DNA of 64,000 bases from Ancylomarina euxina (GCF_003863355.1 NZ_QQWG01000001.1:434001-498000); one strand, 5' to 3'; positions 39,504 through 48,767 are shown, numbered from the stretch's first letter. Numbers and translations are program-made. Notes: a model not told the origin generated them from the sequence alone.

Positions 39504-39989
39504 TTATTTTCTCTCGTAATCAATAAAAGAATAGGCGTACTCATTTTTAGCATCAGGCATATAATCCTCACGTTTTACGCTATTCCAGATTTTTGCTTCA
39601 AGCTTAGGGAAGAAGGTATCTCCATCAAATTTGCTATGCACTAATGTTAGATACAATTTATCTGCCTTGTCAATAGCTTCTTTATAAATGGTACCACCAC
39701 CAATAATAAAAGCTTCCTGATCGGCAGGAACTATAGCAAGAGCTTCTTCCAAAGAATTAACCACAATGCAACCTTCTACCTTATAATCCGCCTGACGGGT
39801 AATTATTATTGAGGTTCGGTTTGGTAGCGGTTTTCCTATTGAATCGAATGTTTTGCGTCCCATAATAATATGGTGTCCTGTTGTTAAAGCCTTGAATCGT
39901 TTTAGATCGGCAGATAATCGCCAAATCAGTTGATTATCTTTTCCAATAACATTGTTCTGAGAAGCTGCTACGATGATCGATATAGGCAT
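39504..39989 (-). CDS. folA: Dihydrofolate reductase
   Basis: A 161-residue enzyme that reduces dihydrofolate to tetrahydrofolate with NADPH. It starts ISIIVAASQNNVIGKDNQLIWRLSADLKRFK and has HHIIMGRKTFDSIGKPLPNRTSIIITR and AFIIGGGTIYKEAI, the standard DHFR motifs. It is placed after thyA (140-base gap), which makes dihydrofolate, a common pairing. Confidence 0.96.
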   Translation of the reverse strand: MPISIIVAASQNNVIGKDNQLIWRLSADLKRFKALTTGHHIIMGRKTFDSIGKPLPNRTSIIITRQADYKVEGCIVVNSLEEALAIVPADQEAFIIGGGTIYKEAIDKADKLYLTLVHSKFDGDTFFPKLEAKIWNSVKREDYMPDAKNEYAYSFIDYERK

Positions 39990-40129
39990 AATAGTGGTAT
40001 GTTGGTGAATGTATAAGTTCGTTAATGAGTGAAAGAGTTAATGGGTGAATTTGTGATTAAAACTCAGATGCTTAAATCCCAATACCTTATTCAGTTTAAC
40101 TCTTTAGCAATTTAACCATTTAAATGAGA
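39990..40129. other. thyA-folA spacer with short degenerate repeats
   Basis: The spacer holds near-repeats GTTAATGAGTGA / GTTAATGGGTGA and a series of TTTAAC-like words (40096-40125). Such low-complexity words are frequent between genes in this phylum. No function is proposed. Confidence 0.3.
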
Positions 40130-40924
40130 CTAGACTGAAATAGCTCCCTTTATGTGGGGATCAGCTTCGTAGTTTTCCAGACTAAAGTCTTCGATTTTAA
40201 AATCAAAAATACTTTTAACATCAGGATTGATTTTCATTTGAGGCAGCTTTTTAGGCTTCCGAGTCAATTGTAGATCAACTTGTTCTAGATGATTGTTGTA
40301 AATATGAGCATCACCTAATGTATGAATAAAATCGCCTGCTTCTAAATCACAAACCTGGGCCATCATCATGGTTAGTAGGGCATAAGAGGCAATATTAAAA
40401 GGCACACCTAAAAAGATATCGGCACTACGCTGATATAACTGACAGGACAATTTGCCATCAGCCACGTAAAATTGAAATAGGGCATGACAAGGAGGTAAAG
40501 CCATATTTTCTATATCGGCAACGTTCCAGGCACTTACAATTAATCGGCGTGAGTTTGGATTGTTCTTAATATCATTTACCAATTGAGAAATTTGATCAAC
40601 ATGTTCGCCATTAGCTTTAGGCCATGAACGCCATTGATAGCCATAAACATGCCCTAGGTCGCCATTCTCATCAGCCCATTCATTCCAAATTTTCACCCCA
40701 TTGTCCTGTAGATATTTGACGTTGGTATCGCCATTCAAAAACCACAAAAGCTCATGAATGATGGATTTTAAATGTAGTTTTTTGGTTGTAAGTACAGGAA
40801 AGCCTTCTGATAGGTCGAATCGCATTTGATGACCGAAAATACTAATTGTTCCGGTTCCTGTTCGGTCACCCTTTTGGTTACCTTCCTGAGTCACTTTCTC
40901 TAGCAATTCGAGATATTGGCGCAT
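40130..40924 (-). CDS. thyA: Thymidylate synthase
   Basis: A 264-residue enzyme that methylates dUMP to dTMP with methylene-tetrahydrofolate. The nucleophile C146 lies in [13 protein letters not shown], the phosphate-binding RR in [11 protein letters not shown], and [24 protein letters not shown] is the folate and dUMP region. Length and cysteine number match E. coli ThyA. It is first in the thyA-folA-GNAT group. Confidence 0.97.
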   Translation of the reverse strand: MRQYLELLEKVTQEGNQKGDRTGTGTISIFGHQMRFDLSEGFPVLTTKKLHLKSIIHELLWFLNGDTNVKYLQDNGVKIWNEWADENGDLGHVYGYQWRSWPKANGEHVDQISQLVNDIKNNPNSRRLIVSAWNVADIENMALPPCHALFQFYVADGKLSCQLYQRSADIFLGVPFNIASYALLTMMMAQVCDLEAGDFIHTLGDAHIYNNHLEQVDLQLTRKPKKLPQMKINPDVKSIFDFKIEDFSLENYEADPHIKGAISV

Positions 40925-41171
40925 AGTTGTTCAAATTTTTTCTTAAAATTAGTTTAAAGTTAAACTTTCCAACGGAAGAATGTTTCTCTCTTCTAAATAT
41001 TTCGAGAATCAACTTATTAACATCTCTGTTGAAAACTATTTGCGAATAGGAATATCGAAACAGACTTTAGCTTTTAAAAAGCTTAATCTGAAAAATATTT
41101 TTATTTAACTCAACATAAATCATTAATTTAAAGTCTCCTTATATTATCTAATCGTTTAAAAATTAGGTCAA

Positions 41172-42644
41172 ATGCTCATCAAAACCTACGGAAGTGCTGT
41201 GTATGGAATTCATGCCACCACCATCACAATTGAAGTTAATGTTTTTAATGGCGTTCGTTTTTCTTTGGTTGGTTTACCCGATAATGCCGTGAAGGAAAGC
41301 CAGCAGCGTATTGATTCTGCTTTAAGAGAAGTTGGTTATAAAATTCCAGGTAAAAAGATCATTATTAATATGGCACCTGCTGATATTCGGAAGGAAGGCT
41401 CGGCCTATGATTTGCCCTTAGCCGTTGGAATATTAACGGCTACTGAACAAATTAAATGTCCAGACTTGCAAAAATATGTGATTATGGGTGAGCTTTCTTT
41501 GGATGGAAGTTTAGTGCCTATTAAAGGTGTTTTACCTATGGCTATAAAGGCCCGAGAAGAAGGTTTTGAAGGTTTGATTTTACCAAAGGAAAATGCGAAA
41601 GAAGCGGCAGTTGTCAATAATTTAAAGGTTTATGGCATTGAGAATATTAAGGAACTGATTGATTTCTTTAATGGAGAGGCTGAGTTGGTCATTACAGAAG
41701 TAGATACAAGAGCAGAGTTTTATTCTCATCTGAATCATTTTGAACATGATTTTGCAGATGTAAAAGGACAAGAAAATGTAAAAAGAGCCCTTGAGATTGC
41801 CGCAGCTGGTGGACACAATATCATAATGATTGGCCCTCCAGGTTCTGGAAAGACAATGCTGGCAAAGCGTATTCCAGGTATTTTACCTCCACTAAGTTTA
41901 CAGGAAGCCTTAGAAACTACAAAAATACATTCGGTAGCTGGCACGCTTGAAAAGGGAAGTGGTTTAATGACTAAACGACCATTTAGAAGTCCACATCATA
42001 CGATTTCCGATGTCGCACTGGTTGGGGGCGGAACAATTCCCAAACCCGGTGAAATTAGTTTATCACACAATGGTGTGCTTTTTCTCGATGAATTACCTGA
42101 ATTTAAAAGAACGGTGCTCGAAGTCATGCGACAACCTTTAGAAGATAGAACGATTACAATCTCACGTGCCAAGTTTACGGTTGATTACCCGGCAAGTACG
42201 ATGTTGATTTCATCAATGAATCCCTGCCCTTGCGGGTTTTATAATCATCCAGATAAAGATTGCCTTTGTCCCCCAGGTATGGTTCAAAAATATTTGAGTC
42301 GAATTTCTGGGCCTCTTCTCGATCGAATCGATATTCACATTGAGGTGACACCCGTTTCCTTCGATAAAATTTCAGACGAACGACTTTCTGAAAAGTCCTC
42401 AGTTATTAGAGAAAGGGTAGAGCTCGCTCGTCAGGTTCAATCCGCACGTTTTGTCGATGAGGAAGGCATTCATTCCAATGCCATGATGAGTTCTCGACTT
42501 CTGCGTAAATACTGTCGACCCAACGAAGCTGGTATGCAGCTTTTGAAAGTTGCCATGGAAAAAGTTGGTCTTTCAGCTCGGGCCTACGATCGAATTTTAA
42601 AAGTCACAAAATTTCATTATAAGTCGGTATCTTTATCAGCATGA
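41172..42644 (+). CDS. comM: ComM/YifB AAA+ ATPase (Mg-chelatase-like), 3' end displaced by a mobile island
   Basis: A member of the YifB/ComM family. It has the N-terminal LonC-like domain (SLVGLPDNAVKESQQRIDSAL), Walker A GPPGSGKT at residues 221-228, Walker B FLDELPEFKRTVLEVMRQPLEDR, and MNPCPCG. ComM is a hexameric helicase that aids branch migration during natural transformation. The frame runs into the island after residue 478 (RILKV) and ends with 12 foreign residues (490 in all). The genuine last 34 residues lie at 51630-51731. Joining the halves gives 512 residues, the normal family length. The lost tail is part of the C-terminal domain, so activity is doubtful. Confidence 0.95.
   Translation: MLIKTYGSAVYGIHATTITIEVNVFNGVRFSLVGLPDNAVKESQQRIDSALREVGYKIPGKKIIINMAPADIRKEGSAYDLPLAVGILTATEQIKCPDLQKYVIMGELSLDGSLVPIKGVLPMAIKAREEGFEGLILPKENAKEAAVVNNLKVYGIENIKELIDFFNGEAELVITEVDTRAEFYSHLNHFEHDFADVKGQENVKRALEIAAAGGHNIIMIGPPGSGKTMLAKRIPGILPPLSLQEALETTKIHSVAGTLEKGSGLMTKRPFRSPHHTISDVALVGGGTIPKPGEISLSHNGVLFLDELPEFKRTVLEVMRQPLEDRTITISRAKFTVDYPASTMLISSMNPCPCGFYNHPDKDCLCPPGMVQKYLSRISGPLLDRIDIHIEVTPVSFDKISDERLSEKSSVIRERVELARQVQSARFVDEEGIHSNAMMSSRLLRKYCRPNEAGMQLLKVAMEKVGLSARAYDRILKVTKFHYKSVSLSA
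42600..42604 (+). other. attL core (left comM/island junction)
   Basis: AAAGT shared with the right junction. Upstream is comM, and from 42605 on the sequence is island. The recombination point should lie on two bases inside this word, as serine integrases use a 2-bp crossover. Confidence 0.75.
42606..42626 (+). repeat. Left terminal inverted repeat of the island
   Basis: ACAAAATTTCATTATAAGTC plus G, 21 bp. It is the reverse complement of 51599-51619 with one mismatch (20 of 21). In the circular form the two would face each other across the core and form attP. Confidence 0.85.
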
Positions 42645-42655
42645 TGATAAATACA

Positions 42656-43261
42656 ATGAAAGCAAAGTACATAAGAGTATCGACATTGGAACAAAATACA
42701 GCAAGGCAAAATGTGGGTTGTAAAGAATATAAGCTGTATGAAGATAAGTTGTCTGGTTTAATTCCATTCAGTAAAAGATCTGCAGCAATAAAATTGATGG
42801 AGGATATTGAAAAAGGATATATTAACTATGTTCATATTAGTTCAATAGATCGACTTGGACGAAACGTAATAGATATCCAAAATCAATTGAATTGGTTTGT
42901 TGATAGAAAAGTACAAGTCTATGCTGAGAACATTCAAATGAATCTGCTAAATGAAGACGGAACATTGAATGCAATTGCAAAGATGATTATTGACTTATTA
43001 AGTTCTGTTGCAAGCATCGAAATAAATGCAATTAAAGAACGTCAAATGCAAGGAATTAATATTGCAAAAGTTAAAGGTGATATCTATAAAGGAAGAAAAC
43101 GTGGTGCTGTAATGTCAGATAAAGATTATTTAAAACGACATAAAGATGTCGTTAGCCTTCTCAAGGATGGTTTGAGTTTAAATAAAATTTCGAAACTAAC
43201 TGGTAAAGCATTTGTGACTGTAAAATCGGTTGACCAAAAATTAAATTCTTTAATAGCTTGA
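42656..43261 (+). CDS. Small serine recombinase (resolvase/invertase family)
   Basis: A protein of about 201 residues from the ATG at 42656 (MKAKYIRVS); the frame is open 15 bases earlier. The catalytic serine is S9 in YIRVST, and the arginines of SSIDRLGRN are in place. The long E helix (IIDLLSSVASIEINAIKERQMQGINIAK) and a C-terminal helix-turn-helix (LLKDGLSLNKISKLTGKAFVTVKSV) complete the resolvase architecture. It starts 30 bases inside the left repeat, at the opposite end from the large integrase. It could resolve multimers, invert a segment or assist excision; none is shown by sequence. Confidence 0.88.
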   Translation: MKAKYIRVSTLEQNTARQNVGCKEYKLYEDKLSGLIPFSKRSAAIKLMEDIEKGYINYVHISSIDRLGRNVIDIQNQLNWFVDRKVQVYAENIQMNLLNEDGTLNAIAKMIIDLLSSVASIEINAIKERQMQGINIAKVKGDIYKGRKRGAVMSDKDYLKRHKDVVSLLKDGLSLNKISKLTGKAFVTVKSVDQKLNSLIA

Positions 43262-43622
43262 TTTTAACATTCTTTTAAAGTCTTGATAATCAAAGGATAG
43301 TTTTAACCTAATATATAAGATATAACAAGAAAAGATTTAAGTAATTGTTTTTATATGTTAATGTTAAAAATGAGATGAATACATATGGAAATGTAACGTT
43401 TTTAAATGAAATTTTAATGATTAATAATTGTCAAAAAGATATAACGTTAATGTAATCAGATAGATAATAAAATTGCGCCTTTTTGCAAGTAATCTGAGTA
43501 AACCACCTTGTTCCTCAAGGGGTTTTATTAAATCAAGAAGTGAAAATAATCGTTTTTGAGATTGAATACAGTAATTGATTCGAATCTTGTGAATCGCATA
43601 TTAATGATTTTGTGTATCAGTT
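43262..43622. other. Island intergenic region between recombinase and RNA polymerase genes
   Basis: These 361 bases are AT-rich and separate convergent genes. They hold a terminator (43500-43525) and two GTTAATGT words (43357-43364 and near 43445). No coding sequence is seen. Confidence 0.5.
43500..43525. terminator. Intrinsic terminator in the island
   Basis: AAACC-A-CCTTG pairs with CAAGG-GGTTT with one bulged A and a 5-base loop, followed by TTTATT on the plus strand and TTTACTC on the minus strand. It can serve either of the convergent genes. Confidence 0.6.
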
Positions 43623-45923
43623 CTAACTAAAAAAATATTCATTCTTCTTCATTAAGTCGAGTTTAATTTCAATCGTATTTTTATTATCGTTTTGATAAGG
43701 AAGTTTTATTTTGTCAATTTTCTTGACTTGTGCTGTACTGTCATCTAATTGAGAAATTAATTGTTCATGAAGAAACTCTATTGGATTCGTTTTAATTAAT
43801 GCAATAAATTCCTTCTTGATAATAACTAACATCTTATCTACATGATTTGGATGACAGCCAAATGAATCATGTATCCAATCAGAGGATTTAATGTTATTAT
43901 TTCGTAATCTTAATGCAACTCGTCTCAATAAATCCGCATCAAGTGAATGAATGAAATTTGGACTAATTGCTCTCCTCATTTTTTTTGAATCGATTATTGA
44001 TGAACGATCTTTTTGAAAAATATTAATTTGTTTTTCTGAATTTGGAAGCTTCAATGTTATCTGTTTTTTACTAGCTTCTTTGTATTTAACATGGTTAACC
44101 ATAAAGCCATCAGATGTTTTCCAACTTATAGCTTTATTGGACTTTGTTAAAATTGAATTCATTTCTTGAATATACTTTTCGAATGCTTTACCTCCGTTTA
44201 ATTCTCCATAGATTGCTTCTCCAATAATCCTTGATAGATGTAATGCACTTTCCTTTGTTATCCAATGAGTGTCAATATTGTTTTGAATAATACTTTTCCA
44301 TATTAAATCAGACATACCAATTGTAGTACCTCCATAATTTGAAATCATAACGGGGGTTTTACATATGCTTCTTCCGTTGGTTTCTAATAATTTCATCAAT
44401 ATTTCCAATTTCTCAATTTTATCTTCATGTTGGAATTCATTTTTCATATTCATTTTGAATTTCAGCTCATTTAATTCATCATCTATTAGATCGATTGATG
44501 TTTCAGCTATACGAATATAAATATCTTCTCTTTTTTGATTCCCATTTTTATCAAACGTCGGTATAACATTTGTTGCCTCACAACCTGCTATATCTCCTGT
44601 GATTGCAGATGTAAATTGACTACCACTGTTACATGCATCAAGATGAATTCTGGTTTTAATTTTGTAATTAGAATCGTTGATGAAATTTTGCATTTCTATT
44701 TGATGCGATAGGAATTGATATGGTTTATCAGCTTGTTTATAGGAGGTATTAAGCATTTCTTTTCCTCTTTGAACTCTATGTGTAAATGGCAATTTATCAT
44801 CGCCATAGAGCGAAGCTAAATAAGCCCAACACCAATTTTCACCATTTTTTGTTAATTGTTCTCCTTGAGCATATTCAAGCATTGCTTTAATAGCATCTGT
44901 CCCTTGAGGAGATAATATTGATGGAATAGGATAGATTCTTCCTCTTGAATCATATGAGTGAGGAAAGTATATTGTTTTATCAATATATTTTTTTGCAAGT
45001 TTAATTGCTAATTTGTGAGTTCGATAATTGCTTAATGCTGATTCGTATTGATTGTAATAAGCTTTATATAATTCGAGTGATTGTAAATATATTTTTCGAT
45101 TATCTTTAATCTTTGCTCTTTCAGATTCACTTATCTTTAGAGAGCTATCATTTAGATCAATTTCTAATTTGCAACTTTTATTATCTGGTTTATTAAACTT
45201 TACAAAATCGTTATACCTTGGTTCTACAAGATCTTGTTCTATTCTCATTAAGACCGATTCATTTATACACCATGCTGTTGACTGGATGTAATTTATAGAA
45301 TCAAATACATTTTTAGAGTATAACGAATAGTCAATATCTCGGACATGTGATCTGATCATTTCATATTGTATATGCTGATATCCTCCGCTGATTGTATTGT
45401 TCTCGTATTTCCAATCAACTGGTTGTTCTGTCAATGGAGAAGGGAAAAATGACTTGTATGACTGAACGGAAATATCGTTTAAGATGTCATTGGGAATATT
45501 ACAAGAATAGAATACTTGTCTTTTGTATGTACCTGAATTATCATCTCCACTCTCATTAAGACAGAAATATTGACTTGCATCAACTATGATTTCAACAAAT
45601 CGCCATGTGTGTTCGAAAGACAACTCTGTTAATATCTTATTTTGAATTAAATTAATATGCTTGTGTCGAGTTTTAATTGACCCATTGCCACCTGAATGAG
45701 AATCAATGTTTGTTAAATATGAAAGAAGAAATAGAATTTCAGTGATTTTAGTTTTTATAATTTCATCATCATTAAAATAAGTTTTTAGAAGAGTCCGATA
45801 CTTTCTTGCACATCCATTATAAATCCAATTTTTCACATGCGGTATAATGTTTGACGCTTCATGTATTAATAATTCGTTCTTCAATATTTTCGTTCGATCC
45901 ATTATTCTTATTTCGATAATCAA
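43623..45923 (-). CDS. T7-type single-subunit DNA-directed RNA polymerase
   Basis: A 766-residue protein of the phage/mitochondrial RNA polymerase family. The catalytic set is complete: first Mg aspartate D429 in HLDACNSGSQ (T7 D537), K522 and Y530-G531 in RSICKTPVMISNYGG (T7 K631, Y639), and D686 in WIHDSFG (T7 D812). PHSYDSRGRIYPIPSILSPQGTD (321-343), SPNFIHSLDADLLRRV (654-669) and the C-terminal FFS foot match too. Spacing D-to-K is 93 residues (94 in T7). The N-terminal region is about 108 residues shorter than in T7, so promoter binding may differ. ATG codons at 45923 and 45902 are both possible starts. It should transcribe DNA alone, from promoters not yet known. Confidence 0.93.
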   Translation of the reverse strand: MIIEIRIMDRTKILKNELLIHEASNIIPHVKNWIYNGCARKYRTLLKTYFNDDEIIKTKITEILFLLSYLTNIDSHSGGNGSIKTRHKHINLIQNKILTELSFEHTWRFVEIIVDASQYFCLNESGDDNSGTYKRQVFYSCNIPNDILNDISVQSYKSFFPSPLTEQPVDWKYENNTISGGYQHIQYEMIRSHVRDIDYSLYSKNVFDSINYIQSTAWCINESVLMRIEQDLVEPRYNDFVKFNKPDNKSCKLEIDLNDSSLKISESERAKIKDNRKIYLQSLELYKAYYNQYESALSNYRTHKLAIKLAKKYIDKTIYFPHSYDSRGRIYPIPSILSPQGTDAIKAMLEYAQGEQLTKNGENWCWAYLASLYGDDKLPFTHRVQRGKEMLNTSYKQADKPYQFLSHQIEMQNFINDSNYKIKTRIHLDACNSGSQFTSAITGDIAGCEATNVIPTFDKNGNQKREDIYIRIAETSIDLIDDELNELKFKMNMKNEFQHEDKIEKLEILMKLLETNGRSICKTPVMISNYGGTTIGMSDLIWKSIIQNNIDTHWITKESALHLSRIIGEAIYGELNGGKAFEKYIQEMNSILTKSNKAISWKTSDGFMVNHVKYKEASKKQITLKLPNSEKQINIFQKDRSSIIDSKKMRRAISPNFIHSLDADLLRRVALRLRNNNIKSSDWIHDSFGCHPNHVDKMLVIIKKEFIALIKTNPIEFLHEQLISQLDDSTAQVKKIDKIKLPYQNDNKNTIEIKLDLMKKNEYFFS

Positions 45924-46079
45924 TTCAATTTGTCTTACTCATTTTCTATAAACCTTTAAGCTACTATAAGGTTTAAATTTAATATCGCACTAAAATAAGA
46001 TTCTTTGAGATGAATCTGCTTGAAGTTTGCTATTAATGTTTAAGGTATACTCTAAATGTTAATTGTTTCATAATAATGT

Positions 46080-46100
46080 TACTTTTGATTTAAATCAAAA
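46080..46100 (+). promoter_or_regulatory. -7 box and palindromic operator before the nuclease gene
   Basis: TACTTTTG (46080-46087) overlaps the 18-base perfect palindrome TTTTGATTTAAATCAAAA (46083-46100), which ends nine bases before the start codon. The core TTGAT-N4-ATCAA equals the FNR-type consensus. A regulator could bind here and block transcription of the nuclease gene. No good -33 box is seen. Confidence 0.45.
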
Positions 46101-46109
46101 AAATACATT

Positions 46110-47006
46110 ATGACAGTACAATTTTCACAAACGGAAACAGACATACTAGATCAATTTACTGCAGGAACAAGTTTCACACTTGATTCTAAAAATTATACAG
46201 TTTTGGAATCAGGTAAGCCAAGACCTCCAAAGGGAGAAGGTAAAACAGATCTTTATATCTTGGCAAATGATTCTAACAATAATTCTATTGAACTAAAAAT
46301 ATCAATAAAACAGCATAATGCTGATTTTCTTGAAAACAAAATTAGTTTAGATAGAGCGATACAAATACTAGGGGATGATGCTCAAGATATTATTAGTGAT
46401 TCAATAAGTGACATCGAAGATGAATTTCGTGATGATTATTTAATAACTATCAATAAATATGGGCGCACCGTAGCGAAGACATTAAAGATAGGTTGGAAAT
46501 TCGAATTGCTTAATTGTAAAAGTGGAGCTAAATCAGGATTGATGAAACTTAATGACGCACAAAAAATAGATGTTTATTCAGGTTCTAATCTTGATTGTTC
46601 AAAAAAGAATTCCAATGTTAATGGTCGAATAGTAGCTAATTCAGGTGTTGCAAATTGTATATTAGAACTAAAGAAAAATCCAACATTGACTACTCAAACC
46701 ATAATAAACGATTTGAGACCCATCGCTGATTATGCTAAAACACAAAGTATTTATTTTGCGTGTAAGGCTGTAAATTATAGAATGACCCCAGATAAATGGG
46801 ATGGGAATCGACCATTAGCTGTTTATGTGAATTGGTTTATAGATGATTCGAAACTTAATGGCGAAATTGTATTTGATTCTCCATTAAGCACGTCAGCAAA
46901 TAGTATTGGTAAGAATATTAGAAAACTCCTTAAAATATTAAATATAAATGATGGAAATTTTAAGTCGATTAAAACCATTTTGGAAAATGTAAAATATTAC
47001 GAATAA
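46110..47006 (+). CDS. Probable type II restriction endonuclease (PD-(D/E)XK)
   Basis: A 298-residue protein not recognised as a named enzyme. Residues 40-68 (PKGEGKTDLYILANDSNNNSIELKISIKQ) have a PD-(D/E)XK nuclease layout: D47, then E61-x-K63 after 13 residues, and the KTD...ELKISIKQ wording seen in restriction enzymes that bind Mg2+. The rest is alpha/beta without known motifs. It lies directly upstream of a C-protein-like regulator and a C5 methyltransferase, the context of a type II system. The nuclease call rests on motif plus context. The cut site is unknown. Confidence 0.72.
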   Translation: MTVQFSQTETDILDQFTAGTSFTLDSKNYTVLESGKPRPPKGEGKTDLYILANDSNNNSIELKISIKQHNADFLENKISLDRAIQILGDDAQDIISDSISDIEDEFRDDYLITINKYGRTVAKTLKIGWKFELLNCKSGAKSGLMKLNDAQKIDVYSGSNLDCSKKNSNVNGRIVANSGVANCILELKKNPTLTTQTIINDLRPIADYAKTQSIYFACKAVNYRMTPDKWDGNRPLAVYVNWFIDDSKLNGEIVFDSPLSTSANSIGKNIRKLLKILNINDGNFKSIKTILENVKYYE

Positions 47007-47012
47007 TTTAAA

Positions 47013-47047
47013 TATATTTGTCAAATAATGACAAGTCGAAATAAGAC
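47013..47047 (+). promoter_or_regulatory. Promoter with tandem C-box-like operators
   Basis: TATATTTG (47013-47020) runs into TTGTCA-AATAA-TGACAA (47018-47034). Two dyads of the form GTC-N7-GAC lie in tandem, at 47020-47032 and 47035-47047, with centres 15 bp apart. Tandem dyads just before a C gene are the hallmark of controller-protein operators in restriction-modification systems. The regulator gene starts 7 bases later. Confidence 0.65.
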
Positions 47048-47053
47048 ATCTCT

Positions 47054-47365
47054 ATGAAGATTACATTTGGCGAATATATTCGAAAACTCAGAAATGAAAA
47101 AGAATTAACTTTAACGCAACTTGCGGCGTTACTTGGATTAGATTCTGCTAATTTAAGTAAGATCGAAAATGGGAAAAGAGATTTCGACGAAAAAAGATTA
47201 ATTATATTATCTGAAATATTTAATATTAGAGAAGATGTAATACGACAAGAGTATATAGGTGACATAATTGCAAAAACTCTTTATGAGAACAATTGTAATG
47301 AAGCTATATTTACAATGGTCAAAGAGAAGGTTAAATACTTAGAACAAAAAGAAGTTAAAATATGA
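47054..47365 (+). CDS. XRE-family regulator, probable controller (C) protein
   Basis: A 103-residue protein with an N-terminal helix-turn-helix (residues ~8-62; [37 protein letters not shown]). It is a little longer than classical C proteins (about 80 residues). It overlaps the methyltransferase gene by 4 bases, so the two are translated together. The tandem dyads in front of it suggest autoregulation that delays or limits methyltransferase and nuclease timing after entry into a new host. Confidence 0.82.
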   Translation: MKITFGEYIRKLRNEKELTLTQLAALLGLDSANLSKIENGKRDFDEKRLIILSEIFNIREDVIRQEYIGDIIAKTLYENNCNEAIFTMVKEKVKYLEQKEVKI

Positions 47366-48393
47366 AAGTAGTTTCGTTTTTTGCAGGAGCAGGCGGATTA
47401 GATTTGGGATTTGAAAAGGCTGGATTTGATGTAATATGGGCAAATGAATACGATAAAGTTATTTGGGAAACATATGAGAAAAATCATAAACAGACTACTC
47501 TAGACAGGAGAAGTATTGTTGATATTAAGTCTGATGAGGTTCCTGAATGCGATGGAATTATTGGAGGACCGCCATGTCAAAGCTGGAGTGAAGCAGGTGC
47601 TTTAAGAGGAATAAATGATAAACGAGGTCAATTATTTTTCGACTTTATAAGAATCTTAGAAGCTAAACAACCAAAATTCTTTTTAGCAGAGAATGTTAGT
47701 GGAATGTTATTACCTAGACATAAAGATGCTCTTGAGAATATTAAGGAAATGTTTAGAAATGCAGGATACGAACTTTCTTTTCAACTATTAAATGCTTGTG
47801 ATTATAATGTTCCACAGGATAGAAAACGTGTGTTTTTTGTAGGAATTAGAAAAGACCTTGGGTTTAAATTTGAATTTCCAAACATCACTTATCCCAAAGT
47901 TGATTTGTTAACTACCATAGGTGATCTAAAAGAAAATGCAGTTCCTGCTTTAGAGAAAAATCATACAAACCAAATGTCTTGCGTTATACCTAATCATGAA
48001 TACATGATAGGTGGATTTTCGACTATGTTTATGTCTAGAAATCGTGTGCGAAAATGGGATGAACAATCATTTACAATTCAAGCTGGTGGTAGACATGCTC
48101 CTATACATCCTCAAGCTCCAACTATGGAACTTGTTGAAAAGGATAAACGGAAATTTGTTGAAGGACAAGAACATTTGTATAGACGTTTAAGTGTAAGAGA
48201 ATGTGCAAGAATTCAGACTTTTCCTGATGATTTTATTTTTTATTATTCCAAAGTTGCTGACGCTTATAAAATGATTGGTAATGCTGTTCCTGTAAATTTT
48301 GGGAACTTTATGGCAGAATGTATTAAACAGCAGATTGAAGAGTGTGAAAAGAATAAAGGTAAAGTTATATCTAAAGAATGTGCAGAAATCTAA
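47362..48393 (+). CDS. DNA (cytosine-5-)-methyltransferase
   Basis: A 343-residue C5 methyltransferase with all main motifs in order: [32 protein letters not shown] with catalytic C72, VI AENV (E110), [41 protein letters not shown], and [13 protein letters not shown]. It transfers methyl from SAM to cytosine within a target site, protecting host DNA from the partner nuclease. The target-recognition region (~185-250) is short; the sequence recognised cannot be read from it. It ends at a strong terminator. Confidence 0.95.
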   Translation: MKVVSFFAGAGGLDLGFEKAGFDVIWANEYDKVIWETYEKNHKQTTLDRRSIVDIKSDEVPECDGIIGGPPCQSWSEAGALRGINDKRGQLFFDFIRILEAKQPKFFLAENVSGMLLPRHKDALENIKEMFRNAGYELSFQLLNACDYNVPQDRKRVFFVGIRKDLGFKFEFPNITYPKVDLLTTIGDLKENAVPALEKNHTNQMSCVIPNHEYMIGGFSTMFMSRNRVRKWDEQSFTIQAGGRHAPIHPQAPTMELVEKDKRKFVEGQEHLYRRLSVRECARIQTFPDDFIFYYSKVADAYKMIGNAVPVNFGNFMAECIKQQIEECEKNKGKVISKECAEI

Positions 48394-48456
48394 CAAGCAC
48401 ATAAAGTATCTGATTAAATTCACTTTATTGCAACACAAAGTAGGAAACATTTACAG

Positions 48457-48478
48457 GATTAGACTTTATAGTCTAATC
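48457..48478 (+). terminator. Methyltransferase terminator
   Basis: GATTAGACT pairs with AGTCTAATC (9 bp, loop TTAT), followed by ten T. Confidence 0.88.
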
Positions 48479-48736
48479 TTTTTTTTTTATTACAGTTATT
48501 AGACGATTTAAGGCACAATTTAAATGTTAATGTGTATAATCGAAACATTATATTTTTGAAAAAATAACGAAATCAAGAATATATTTAATTCATTAAGAAA
48601 ACAATGATATAAAGCGTTTTGATCTTGATGTAGCATTCTATATCATTTGAAAAAGATCGTGTGTTATATCGCCGTAAATCATGATTAAAAATGAAATTAC
48701 TGTATGGGATTGGATAGTTTGAATATAAAAAAAAGA

Positions 48737-48767
48737 CAAGCTTCATAAAGATCGTTTATGAAGCTTG
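48737..48767 (-). terminator. Terminator of the secreted-protein gene
   Basis: A 13-bp perfect stem (CAAGCTTCATAAA / TTTATGAAGCTTG, 5-base loop). On the minus strand it is followed by a long run of U. Confidence 0.85.

Noticed and set aside
41172-42644. comM as an intact gene with a natural short C terminus
   Set aside because: The missing conserved C terminus is found in frame 9 kb away, which shows interruption.
43500-43525. Hairpin resembling the T7 late terminator (CTCAAGGGGTTTT)
   Set aside because: The likeness is limited to a GGGGTTTT tail common to many intrinsic terminators; kept only as an ordinary terminator.
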